IMG/VR virus record: IMGVR_UViG_3300032753_000003
Coordinates: 124,001 to 188,000 of that record
Reading direction: 5' to 3' (one strand)
Source of the DNA: a virus
Length of the DNA stretch: 64,000 nt
How positions within the stretch are numbered: the first letter of the stretch is position 1; each line of letters starts with the position of its first letter. Shown piece by piece: positions 7,129 through 15,064 of this stretch. The translations under genes and the position numbers were made by a program. The notes under the pieces were generated by a model, which made no database searches, was not told the origin of the DNA, and worked only from the letters and a program-made list of their open reading frames with translations.

Positions 7129-7862
7129 TGGTGCGTACAGGTCATCTATATAAGATTACTAGGTTGTCAACCGGTGAATACTATTACGGTATTCACCGGG
7201 GTGACAAATTTGACGGATACTGAGGCAGCGGGCGTATTATTAGAAATTATATTAAAACACACGGAACAGATGATTTAATCTATGAGATCATAGCAATAGG
7301 ATCATACGATGAAATGATTAAGCTTGAGGAACAGATAGTTAATGTTGATGAAATATCAAAAGAACTATGTTGGAATTTAAAAACAGGCGGATATAGAGGT
7401 TTACCTTCCAATGAATCGAGGATGCTTATATCTAAGGCCGGATTGGGTCGTAGATATTCAAAAGATAGGACTGATAAGATACAAAAATCTAGAGCGTTGC
7501 GAATAAAAGAAATTGGTCAAAAGATATCAGAATCCAATCGAGGTCAAATTAGATCTAATGAAGCTAGAAAAAAGATATCTGATCGAAAAAAAGAGAAGAT
7601 GACTCCCGAAATAAGAAAAAGAATATCTGCAGCAAAATTAGGAACATCTAATCCAGCTTGGCTGGGATATGTGAAGACGCCAGATGGTATATTTGAGAGC
7701 TCTATGGTTGCAGCATTGTATTACGGCAAGACAGATAAGACCATACGAGATAGGATCAAAAGTATAAATCCAAAATTTAACGGTTGGATGTTTATAAAAA
7801 CACTTGATATGGTATCTAAGATAATATCTAGGTCTGATATAAGAGGAGACGTAGGTGAGTGA
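7128..7862 (+). pseudogene. GIY-YIG homing endonuclease gene interrupted by an in-frame TGA
   Basis: From ATG 7128, which overlaps the prkA stop, the frame reads HLYKITRLSTGEYYYGIHRG, a GIY-YIG start, to GY-stop-GSGR: the TGA at 7221-7223 (codon 32) falls where relatives such as the gene at 14212 have Met (NYMGSG). Beyond it the frame stays open to 7862, with nuclease-associated NUMOD3-like repeats (KISESNRG, KISDRKKEK, RISAAKLG) and a NUMOD1-like segment (TPDGIFESSMVAALYYG...RDRIKS). Translation could resume at ATG 7314, but that part lacks the catalytic module. It looks like a homing gene newly inserted between prkA and yeaH and already inactivated. It overlaps the yeaH start by eight bases. 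Confidence 0.8.
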
Positions 7863-9126
7863 TTATCATATAATCGATAGACGAGAAAATCCCAAAGGCA
7901 AGAACCTTCCAAACAGGCAAAAATTCCTCAGGAAGGTTCGCGATCATCTCAAAACGCAAGTAAGAGATGCTATGGGCAAAAAGAAGATAACAGACACGGG
8001 CGGAACTGACATATCAGTACCGTCTGATGGTATCAACGAGCCTAGCTTTGATTACGACCGCAGCACTGGCGAATGGGACAGAATACTACCCGGCAACAGA
8101 GACTTTGTTGCCGGCGATCGAGTAAAAAAGCCGGATCAAAGTGGCGGCGGCGGCGGCGGAAGCAAAGCAGGCAAAGGTGGAGAAGGTGAGGATGATTTTA
8201 AATTCACTCTCACCCGCGACGAATACCTAGATATGGTGTTTGAAGATCTAGAACTACCCGATTTGGTCAAGACCAGCGAAAAGGCTGCAGTGGCTTGGCA
8301 TCGCATGCGTTCTGGATTCAAAACAGATGGCAGTCCCAGCCAACTTGATCTAGTACGCAGCCTGAAGAACAGTTTGGGTAGGAGACTGGCTCTTCGCAAA
8401 CCGATAGAAAATAAAATAGAAAATCTAGAGAAGATGTTAGAGGATGCCGATGAAGATCTATCTAACAAATTACAAGAAGAGATAGAAGGCCTCAAACGTA
8501 AAAAATCTGCGGTTCCTTGGGTAGATCCAATAGATTTACGCTATCGTAGATGGGATCAAAGACCAATACCAAACAGCCAAGCAGTGATGTTCTGCCTTAT
8601 GGACGTTAGCGGCAGTATGGGCGATAGAGAAAAAGAAATAGCCAAGAGATTTTATCTGTTGCTGTATTTGTTCCTTGAACGCCAATATGAAAAAGTACAA
8701 ATTGTGTTTGTAAGACATACAGATGTTGCTAAGGAAGTAGATGAGCAAGAATTCTTCTATGGAACAGAAAGCGGCGGAACAATTGTCAGTAGCGGATTAC
8801 AATTAGTGCATGACATTATAAATGAGAGATATCCAACTGACGCATGGAACATATATGTTGTGCAGGCATCAGACGGAGATAATTTCCCCAGTGACAACGA
8901 CGATTGTACTGAGTTAATGGGCAAGATTCTGCCTCTTGTGCAATATTATGTCTATGCAGAAGTAAAATCATATAATCCAATGTTTCAGAATTCTACCAAC
9001 CTTTGGGATATGATGGAAAGATTGGTGCGCAACTACGAGCAATTGGCGGTGGTATCAATACCATCTGTTGATAGAGTAGTGTCTATATTCAGGCAAGTGT
9101 TTGCCAAGGAGAGAACTAATGGTTGA
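7855..9126 (+). CDS. yeaH: YeaH-like protein (DUF444, von Willebrand A-type domain)
   Basis: 423 residues from a GTG start with AGGAG upstream; it overlaps the end of the GIY-YIG gene. After a charged N-terminus it has a glycine-rich linker (97-103, seven-residue run of G then S), a coiled-coil-like stretch (about 184-215) and a C-terminal von Willebrand A domain with the metal site D-V-S-G-S (250-254). YeaH-family proteins are partners of PrkA, encoded with it in enterobacteria and many other proteobacteria. The gene order prkA-yeaH-spoVR supports a conserved functional unit taken over by the phage. Confidence 0.92.
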   Translation: MSDYHIIDRRENPKGKNLPNRQKFLRKVRDHLKTQVRDAMGKKKITDTGGTDISVPSDGINEPSFDYDRSTGEWDRILPGNRDFVAGDRVKKPDQSGGGGGGSKAGKGGEGEDDFKFTLTRDEYLDMVFEDLELPDLVKTSEKAAVAWHRMRSGFKTDGSPSQLDLVRSLKNSLGRRLALRKPIENKIENLEKMLEDADEDLSNKLQEEIEGLKRKKSAVPWVDPIDLRYRRWDQRPIPNSQAVMFCLMDVSGSMGDREKEIAKRFYLLLYLFLERQYEKVQIVFVRHTDVAKEVDEQEFFYGTESGGTIVSSGLQLVHDIINERYPTDAWNIYVVQASDGDNFPSDNDDCTELMGKILPLVQYYVYAEVKSYNPMFQNSTNLWDMMERLVRNYEQLAVVSIPSVDRVVSIFRQVFAKERTNG

Positions 9127-10594
9127 ACCTTTGTTCACTAGTAACGAATGGGACTTTGATTTAATACGTCGTGCTATGGACGAATGCGGCATAATAGCTA
9201 GAGAAGAGCTGCGGCTCAACACCTATGAAAATCAAATTGAAATAGTAACTAGCGAACAAATGCTCGATGCATATGCAAGTTCAGGTTTACCTGTTATGTA
9301 TAAGCATTGGAGCTTTGGTAAGAAATTTAGCCATGAACGAGATCTATATCAAAAAGGCAAGCGAGGGTTGGCTTACGAACTGGTGTTGAATACTCAACCC
9401 ACAATCAATTACCTCATGGAAGAAAATACAGCTTGCATGCAAGTATTGGTTATAGCGCATGCTGCATACGGCCACAATCATGTATTCAAAAATAACTACA
9501 TGTTCAAACAATGGACTGATGCAGAAAGCATCGTTGACTATCTAATATTTGCAAAAAACTACATACAAAAATGCGAAGAACGTTATGGTGAAGATGTTGT
9601 GGAAGCCACACTCAATGCTGCGCATTCTCTAATGATGAACGGTATAGATCGTTACAAGAGGCCTAGAAAGCTCAGTATGGTTGAGGAACAGCTAAAACAA
9701 AAAGAACGCACAGAATATCTAGAACGCACAGTCAACGATCTGTGGAGGACTATTCCAAAAACTGAGCAAGATAAGGAAGAATATCCAAAGGGTAGATTTC
9801 CTGCAAACCCAGAAGAAAATATATTGTATTTCTTAGAGAAGAATAGCCCTGTACTAGAGACTTGGCAGCGAGAAATATTGCGTATAGTAAGAAAGTTAGC
9901 TCAATATTTCTATCCACAGTATCAGACCAAAGTACTAAACGAAGGTTGGGCTAGTTTTACGCACTATTACATAATGAATCGTTTGCATGACAAAGGGTTA
10001 CTAACAGACGGTGCTATGCTGGAGTTTTTACAGTCACATACCAGTGTGCTATTTCAACCCACATATGATAAACCCTACTACAACGGGCTAAACCCTTACT
10101 ATCTAGGATTTGAGATATTTGCAGACATACGCAGAATGTGTGAGAATCCAGACGATGAGGATAGAGAACTATTCCCACTTATTGTGGGTACAGATTGGGT
10201 AGATACTTGCCTAGATGCTGTTGCTAACTATCGCGACGAAAGTTTCATACGTCAATTCTTAGGACCAAAAGTAGTTCGCAAGATGAAATTGTTTAGATTG
10301 GTTGACGACAAACGAGAAGAAACCTATCTTATCAGTGCTATTCAAAATCGAGAAGGTTTCCGTGAAATAAGGAACAGTCTTGCCAACAGCTATGAACTTG
10401 ATGAATGGTGTCCAAAGATTGAAGTTACCGATGCTGACATAAAAGGCGATAGAACTTTGACTCTAACCTATCATAGAGAACACGGAAGGTCTATGGCAGA
10501 TAGCTGGAAGCCTGTAATGAAGCATGTTAGACACCTCTGGGGTCATAACGTCAAGCTGGTTACCAAAAGAGGTAATGTTATAGGAGAGATTTGA
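9119..10594 (+). CDS. spoVR: SpoVR family protein
   Basis: 491 residues from ATG 9119, with AAGGAG at 9105-9110 and an eight-base overlap with yeaH, so translation is coupled. A longer frame starting at TTG 9101 has no better signal. It shows the SpoVR/YcgB features: HWSFGKKF near residue 62, YELVLNTQP (about 84-92), a NEGWASFTHYYIMNRL segment with the conserved E-x-W-A-x-F-x-H-x-x-I, and HTSVLFQP. SpoVR was named for spore-cortex formation in Bacillus; in Gram-negative bacteria it is a stress protein linked to PrkA/YeaH and its biochemical role is not settled. Confidence 0.92.
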   Translation: MVEPLFTSNEWDFDLIRRAMDECGIIAREELRLNTYENQIEIVTSEQMLDAYASSGLPVMYKHWSFGKKFSHERDLYQKGKRGLAYELVLNTQPTINYLMEENTACMQVLVIAHAAYGHNHVFKNNYMFKQWTDAESIVDYLIFAKNYIQKCEERYGEDVVEATLNAAHSLMMNGIDRYKRPRKLSMVEEQLKQKERTEYLERTVNDLWRTIPKTEQDKEEYPKGRFPANPEENILYFLEKNSPVLETWQREILRIVRKLAQYFYPQYQTKVLNEGWASFTHYYIMNRLHDKGLLTDGAMLEFLQSHTSVLFQPTYDKPYYNGLNPYYLGFEIFADIRRMCENPDDEDRELFPLIVGTDWVDTCLDAVANYRDESFIRQFLGPKVVRKMKLFRLVDDKREETYLISAIQNREGFREIRNSLANSYELDEWCPKIEVTDADIKGDRTLTLTYHREHGRSMADSWKPVMKHVRHLWGHNVKLVTKRGNVIGEI

Positions 10595-10626
10595 TATTTG
10601 CTAAGTTGATTAAGTCTAGTAGTTGC

Positions 10627-10634
10627 CATAAATA
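10627..10634 (+). promoter_or_regulatory. late promoter box abutting the start codon
   Basis: CATAAATA, with five bases (TTGGC) before ATG 10640. T4 late transcripts begin about six or seven bases after the box, so the mRNA would have almost no leader. No ribosome site is seen upstream of this ATG. Confidence 0.6.
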
Positions 10635-10639
10635 TTGGC

Positions 10640-13600
10640 ATGACTTATTCAAGTGGAAATATCATAGCATCTAGCGACTTCAATAGTTTCAGAGGTCCTT
10701 ATAATATAAATCAAGCTTATACAACTCCTTCAAGCGCAATTGATGTTGCAACATCTTTGATAGGAATTGGTATTGGCGACAGAGGATATGGTCAACCAAC
10801 TCCTTTGATATCATCTGCTGTATCATGGAATGAAATTACTCACACAGAATGGAATGCTCTGCAAAGTGCAATGAGCAATATCAATATACACACAGGTAGT
10901 AATTTAAATTTACAGCCTGTGGTGTTTTCTGGCAACGTCATAATACCCGAGAATGGAATAGATGTTTCTGCTACAAGCAACATATCAATTAACTTAGAAT
11001 CTCTAGATCATAACAGGTTGTTATTTGATAATAGCCAGATGATAACCAATGCTGCTATAAGCAGCACTATGACACAATCATGGTCCGGTAATATAGTACA
11101 CGAATTTACAGTTGATTTTGGTACAGAAGATTCTGCTAGATTCTTTTTCAATAGCGGTGGTGCAATTATATTAAGTGCTAATTTATATGGTAGCAGCAAT
11201 AATGTTTCAGATGCTTATATAGGAGGATTGTTATCATCTAGCGGTAATGTTTATGTAAATGCATACGATGTGTCAACTGACGGCGACGGATTTGTAATTG
11301 GAGGAGGATATTATACTCTAACCAAATTATATAGCACTGTGTTTGCAAATTATGTATATTCTCCAGATCAAAATCTACCTCCTGATCAAATTGTATCATC
11401 TACTGTATATCAAACGCTTAATTCTATACCATACTGGAGCGATTTTATGAATCAGTATGCAGTTTGGATAGATCAAGGCGACACGCCCATTCAACCTGGA
11501 ATTTGGCATACATCACATAGAACCTTCACACCAGATAATACAGGTTATTATACGTTTACATATCAAGGCGGCCAGTCTATGAAGGTTTGGTGTGATAATT
11601 CACTAGTTGACATAGTTAACTCTACTAATGCGGCACCATCTTCATCTACACTATATCTATCTGCTCAAGAACATGTTATTAGATTTGATTGCTGCACTGA
11701 TCCTTCTAAACCAATAACGTCATGGTCAGATAATCCAGTAGGATGGGCATGTACGGTAACCGATAGTAATAGCAACATTGTATGGGACACTAGAACCTAT
11801 TCATTAGAAGAAACTATAACATATGATCCTAGCACATTTGTTGGCGAAGAACCAGTATCAACACAATCATTTAGCTACAGCTCAGCAAACACATTGCAAA
11901 CTTTTGTTGTACCGCCAAATGTAACCAAGATAACTGCAAAGTTATGGGGACCGGGCGGCGCTGGTGGTCCAAATTTTAATGGTATAACCAAAGTATACGA
12001 CGGCGGTGCAGGTGTTTTTGTACAGGCTACTATACCAGTAACACCTGGAGAAACTCTAATTATTTCTATAGGTGGGGGAGGATTAGCAGGCCAGATTGGT
12101 ACAAGTCCTCTAGGAGAGGATTGCATAGGCGGTGGTGGTGGAGGTTTCACTGCCATATACAGAGGTACAGAACCGTTGGTCATAGCCGGCGGCGGCGGCG
12201 GATCGCCTGCTAACAATCATAGAACTGATTTAGATGCAGGGTGGGGCGGAAATGCAGGTATTATAGAAGGATTTCACGGTGTTTCTTGTACGGGTAATGT
12301 AGTTGCAACTGGAGGTTCACAAACACAAGGAGGATTGGGCCAAAACGGAATATTTGGATCTTGGCTCAAGGGTGCATCGGGCGGATATACAAATCCTTAT
12401 GACAACGGAGGAATCAATAGCGGCGGACCAGGGGGCGGAACTTGGGGAGCAGCCGGCGGTGGTGCAGGTTATTGGGGAGGTGGTGCAGGCGATGCTCAAG
12501 ATCCAAACGTGTCAACCAGTAGATCTAGTTGCGGCGGCGGAGGTGGCAGCTCATATATAAGTCAAAGTTCTACAAATAGCATTGGATGCATTAGCCGAGA
12601 TCGTATCACAGCGCCAATGAATTTAGATCCAGATTGCAATGAAAATGTCGGATGCGGCGGTCAATGCGGTAAGAAAAAAGGGGATAATGGCTACGATGGC
12701 GGCGGAGGTGCCGTTGTGATTTATTGTATAAATGAGACTGCACCGGATACTCCTTATAGCTGGACCATACAGGCTAAAACAGATAATTATGTTGGGTTAA
12801 ACGAGGCCAACGGTAGCTTGTTACATTTCAAATCTATTATCTCTACAGGTTCAAGTAGTGTTATGGTAGATGGTACTACTGCTAGCAATGTTAGTCGTAG
12901 AAAAGCCTCAGGTGTATTAACCATAGCAGAACCAATATTCTCAACAATTAATGCATTATCAAATATACCAATACCTGTACCAGTTCAGTCACCGTTATTG
13001 GGTCCAGCAACAACACCTGTTCCAACACCAAATCCGCTACCGGCACCTGTTCCTGTACCAACACCTACTGCGATACCTATTCCAACAGTGCTTTCGATCA
13101 CTCCAACTAGTGGGCCAACTACGGGCGGTGCGCAAACTACTATCAGTGGCAATAACTTCATTGGTGCTACAACTGTAAATTTTGGGTCTACCGCTGCAAC
13201 AAGTTTCTCTGTTACTAACTCTACCACTATCACATCTGTAACACCTGCCGGCACTGTTGGTACTGTTAATGTTTCAGTGACAACATCTAGCGGTACTGGA
13301 ACCGGAATAAACTTGTTCACATATGTAGCACCGCCGCTACCTTCGCCGGCGTGTGTGCCTTCAAATATATATACTGCTGTATATTCTTATCCTCAACCAG
13401 GATGGACCGGAACTCCTGTACTGACATTTGATAACTTATTACCAATAAACATAACTTTAAATAATAGACAAGAGATGCTCAATTATTTTGGAATACCAAA
13501 CGATTCTAGTACGATCACAAACAGTTGGTGTACACGATGGTTAGGTTATATAGAAGTACCGGCAAGCGGCACATGGACTTTCACTTTAAATCATTCTCAT

Positions 13601-13876
13601 GGGCTTTGGTTATGGTTAAATGGAAATATTATCATAAACAATGACGATGTTGGTAACGATAGCTACGATGTTGCATTAACAGCAGGTAAGAAATATAGTT
13701 GGCAATTGGATATGGAACACGAGGAAAACGAAGGGTTCGAGTATCCTTTTTATGTAACTGCTTATTGGAAAGGTCCTACTGTTCCAAAACTAACAGTAAT
13801 ACCATCTAGTGCGTTCTGCTTTGATCCAAATAATCCACCTCCTGCAAAATTACCGGTTGACAAAGTTAACGATTGA
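10640..13876 (+). CDS. tail-fibre protein with glycine-rich, IPT/TIG and PA14-like domains
   Basis: 1078 residues. The N-terminus (MTYSSGNIIASSDFNSF, then YGQP and a HTEWNALQSAM segment) is of a type common in structural proteins of marine and freshwater myoviruses. Residues about 260-395 form a PA14/GLEYA-like sugar-binding module, shared with the 59.2-kb fibre. Next comes a glycine-rich domain (about 410-690, many G-G-G-G runs), a proline linker (about 780-815), an IPT/TIG immunoglobulin-like domain (SITPTSGPTTGGAQTTISG) and a second PA14-like domain near the C-terminus (SGTWTFTLNHSHGLWLWLNG). It is probably a receptor-binding fibre or baseplate spike, expressed from the late box at 10627. 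Confidence 0.85.
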   Translation: MTYSSGNIIASSDFNSFRGPYNINQAYTTPSSAIDVATSLIGIGIGDRGYGQPTPLISSAVSWNEITHTEWNALQSAMSNINIHTGSNLNLQPVVFSGNVIIPENGIDVSATSNISINLESLDHNRLLFDNSQMITNAAISSTMTQSWSGNIVHEFTVDFGTEDSARFFFNSGGAIILSANLYGSSNNVSDAYIGGLLSSSGNVYVNAYDVSTDGDGFVIGGGYYTLTKLYSTVFANYVYSPDQNLPPDQIVSSTVYQTLNSIPYWSDFMNQYAVWIDQGDTPIQPGIWHTSHRTFTPDNTGYYTFTYQGGQSMKVWCDNSLVDIVNSTNAAPSSSTLYLSAQEHVIRFDCCTDPSKPITSWSDNPVGWACTVTDSNSNIVWDTRTYSLEETITYDPSTFVGEEPVSTQSFSYSSANTLQTFVVPPNVTKITAKLWGPGGAGGPNFNGITKVYDGGAGVFVQATIPVTPGETLIISIGGGGLAGQIGTSPLGEDCIGGGGGGFTAIYRGTEPLVIAGGGGGSPANNHRTDLDAGWGGNAGIIEGFHGVSCTGNVVATGGSQTQGGLGQNGIFGSWLKGASGGYTNPYDNGGINSGGPGGGTWGAAGGGAGYWGGGAGDAQDPNVSTSRSSCGGGGGSSYISQSSTNSIGCISRDRITAPMNLDPDCNENVGCGGQCGKKKGDNGYDGGGGAVVIYCINETAPDTPYSWTIQAKTDNYVGLNEANGSLLHFKSIISTGSSSVMVDGTTASNVSRRKASGVLTIAEPIFSTINALSNIPIPVPVQSPLLGPATTPVPTPNPLPAPVPVPTPTAIPIPTVLSITPTSGPTTGGAQTTISGNNFIGATTVNFGSTAATSFSVTNSTTITSVTPAGTVGTVNVSVTTSSGTGTGINLFTYVAPPLPSPACVPSNIYTAVYSYPQPGWTGTPVLTFDNLLPINITLNNRQEMLNYFGIPNDSSTITNSWCTRWLGYIEVPASGTWTFTLNHSHGLWLWLNGNIIINNDDVGNDSYDVALTAGKKYSWQLDMEHEENEGFEYPFYVTAYWKGPTVPKLTVIPSSAFCFDPNNPPPAKLPVDKVND

Positions 13877-13879
13877 TTG

Positions 13880-13887
13880 TATAAATA
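13880..13887 (+). promoter_or_regulatory. late promoter box TATAAATA
   Basis: An exact T4 late-promoter consensus a few bases after the fibre gene stop. The only coding candidate downstream before a terminator is a 22-residue frame, so this transcript may be short. Confidence 0.6.
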
Positions 13888-13910
13888 CATTTAACATAGG
13901 AACTGTAAAA

Positions 13911-13979
13911 ATGATGACTCGACCAATGACACAACCTACTACATGCCCACGCTGTGGGAACGGGGGTTCTGTGACTTGA
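13911..13979 (+). CDS. possible 22-residue peptide with a CPRCG motif
   Basis: ATG 13911 follows AGGAAC at about nine bases and the TATAAATA box, and the frame ends at TGA 13977-13979, just before a strong terminator. The peptide contains a C-P-R-C-G knuckle, as in zinc ribbons. The promoter, ribosome site, short frame and terminator form a complete small transcription unit, but the length is too short to be sure. Confidence 0.3.
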   Translation: MMTRPMTQPTTCPRCGNGGSVT

Positions 13980-14008
13980 GCTAGTTATCTAATAGCTAAA
14001 GTTTAACA

Positions 14009-14043
14009 AACCCTCGAAACGAAAGTTTCGAGGGTTTTCTTTT
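14009..14043 (+). terminator. strong rho-independent terminator
   Basis: A 12-bp perfect stem (AACCCTCGAAAC / GTTTCGAGGGTT) capped by a GAAA tetraloop and followed by TTCTTTT. It ends the transcript of the fibre gene and the 22-residue frame. Confidence 0.9.
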
Positions 14044-14068
14044 ATGAAAGGAATGTAACGAAACAAAA

Positions 14069-14141
14069 CAGGGTAAAGCTCGTGCTAGAAGAGCACCGCT
14101 CTCGGAAAGCGGAGGTTGGTGGGCAGAACACCATACCCTGA
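14069..14141 (+). tRNA. tRNA-Pro(CGG)-shaped element with non-standard D- and T-loops
   Basis: A complete cloverleaf of 73 bases with 21 unbroken Watson-Crick pairs: acceptor CAGGGTA/TACCCTG (14069-14075, 14134-14140), D-stem GCTC/GAGC, anticodon stem CCGCT/AGCGG with loop CTCGGAA (T33, anticodon CGG, purine 37), and T-stem TGGTG/CACCA. However, the T-loop is GGCAGAA instead of TTCRANY, the D-loop GTGCTAGAA lacks the G18-G19 pair, and the 3' end is ACA rather than ACCA. D-loop TGC could pair with T-loop GCA, replacing the usual elbow contacts. It may be a divergent tRNA, a tRNA mimic or a decoy. A standard tRNA search might miss it. Confidence 0.5.
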
Positions 14142-14147
14142 CATCAA

Positions 14148-14193
14148 GTGTGTTATTTGTATAAATAACTGAGACGTTATACAAATAACACAC
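14148..14193 (+). repeat. 17-bp perfect inverted repeat embedding a late promoter
   Basis: GTGTGTTATTTGTATAA (14148-14164) and its exact reverse complement (14177-14193) are separated by 12 bases. The TATAAATA late box (14160-14167) lies across the left arm and loop. A transcript coming from upstream would fold into a long hairpin just before the GIY-YIG gene, while a late transcript starting inside would lack the left arm. T4 uses this design to silence homing-endonuclease genes early in infection (as for I-TevI). Confidence 0.75.
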
Positions 14194-14211
14194 TTTATAT
14201 AATGAGGCCAG

Positions 14212-14799
14212 ATGTTTTATACAGTATACAAAATAACAAATATAGTAAATGAGAAATATTATATAGGTAAGCATCAAACTAAAGAGTTAGATGACAATTA
14301 TATGGGATCAGGTAAAGCATTAAAGGTTGCTATAAACAAATACGGTATTGAAAGTTTCAAAAAGGAAGTACTTTACATATTTGATAATGAATCAGACATG
14401 AACGCTAAGGAAAAAGAATTAGTTGTTATAAATGACCAAACATACAATTTATGCGACGGCGGAAAAGGTGGGTTCTCTTATATCAATAGAAATAAATTGA
14501 ATGTAGCACATATAACAACTGAAAATGCAAAAGAATTAAGTAGGAAAGCAAACGAAGCTAAGTTACATAAGGCTAAAACTGACCCAGCATGGAAGGAAGA
14601 ATATAATAAGAAATTAAGTGACTCACGACGTGGAAATAAAAATCACAGGTATGGTAAACCTGCGTCGAACAAAGGTAAAAAATTAAGTAATGAGGTGCGA
14701 GAGCGAATGCGATTGGCATCTATTAAGCGCGAAGCTGAACGAAGAGAGTCAGGGTATTATTTAGAAAAATATCCAAAAAAAGATAGGAATGTACACTAA
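14212..14799 (+). CDS. GIY-YIG homing endonuclease
   Basis: 195 residues. The catalytic GIY-YIG module is at the N-terminus: TVYKITNIVNEKYYIGKHQT, then DNYMGSGKAL with the conserved glycine-serine-glycine, and the EKELV glutamate region (about 67-72). The C-terminal half is basic, with NUMOD3-like DNA-binding segments (KKLSDSRRG, KPASNKGKKLS). It starts at ATG 14212 with GAGG upstream. It follows the inverted-repeat late promoter and precedes a tRNA cluster, a common site for mobile endonuclease genes in T4-like phages. It is a relative of, but not close to, the broken copy at 7128. Confidence 0.9.
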   Translation: MFYTVYKITNIVNEKYYIGKHQTKELDDNYMGSGKALKVAINKYGIESFKKEVLYIFDNESDMNAKEKELVVINDQTYNLCDGGKGGFSYINRNKLNVAHITTENAKELSRKANEAKLHKAKTDPAWKEEYNKKLSDSRRGNKNHRYGKPASNKGKKLSNEVRERMRLASIKREAERRESGYYLEKYPKKDRNVH

Positions 14800-14827
14800 G
14801 AAGTATTATATATAGATTGAAAATTTA

Positions 14828-14901
14828 GCTCTTATAGTTAAATGGTATAACAGTTGCCTTGTAAGCATCAATTCCTAGTTCGATTCTAGGTGGGAGCACC
14901 A
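14828..14901 (+). tRNA. tRNA-Thr (TGT)
   Basis: Acceptor GCTCTTA/TGGGAGC (with two G-T pairs), anticodon loop CTTGTAA (anticodon TGT), T-stem CCTAG/CTAGG with loop TTCGATT, encoded ACCA. The anticodon stem has one T-T mismatch. The D-arm is nearly the same as in tRNA-Thr(GGT) at 3640, suggesting common origin. Confidence 0.85.
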
Positions 14902-14906
14902 AATTT

Positions 14907-14985
14907 GCCGTCGTAGCTCAACTGGAATTAGAGCGCTGGTCTACGAAACCGGAGGTTGGGGGTTCGAGTCCCTCCGACGGCACCA
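14907..14985 (+). tRNA. tRNA-Arg (ACG)
   Basis: Acceptor GCCGTCG/CGACGGC, anticodon loop CTACGAA (anticodon ACG, presumably edited to ICG by host TadA), T-loop TTCGAGT, encoded ACCA. It lies five bases after tRNA-Thr, in a three-tRNA cluster. Confidence 0.93.
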
Positions 14986-14990
14986 TTAAT

Positions 14991-15064
14991 GTTCCGGTGG
15001 CAGAGTAGTAATGTGCCAAGCTGCAACCTTGGTTATGAGTGTGCGATTCACTCCCGGAACTCCA
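14991..15064 (+). tRNA. tRNA-Cys (GCA)
   Basis: Acceptor GTTCCGG/CCGGAAC, anticodon stem CCAAG/CTTGG with loop CTGCAAC (anticodon GCA), T-stem GAGTG/CACTC with a slightly unusual loop TGCGATT, and 3' TCCA. The stop of the minus-strand gene begins at the next base. Confidence 0.88.

Noticed and set aside
7221-7223. Reassignment of TGA to tryptophan in this phage
   Set aside because: Many clear genes here end in TGA with proper overlaps (for example yeaH, spoVR, the IscA-like gene and paralogue B), and no suppressor tRNA with anticodon TCA was seen.
12303-12560. Second frame inside the glycine-rich part of the first fibre gene
   Set aside because: A shadow of GGN codon repeats with no start signal.
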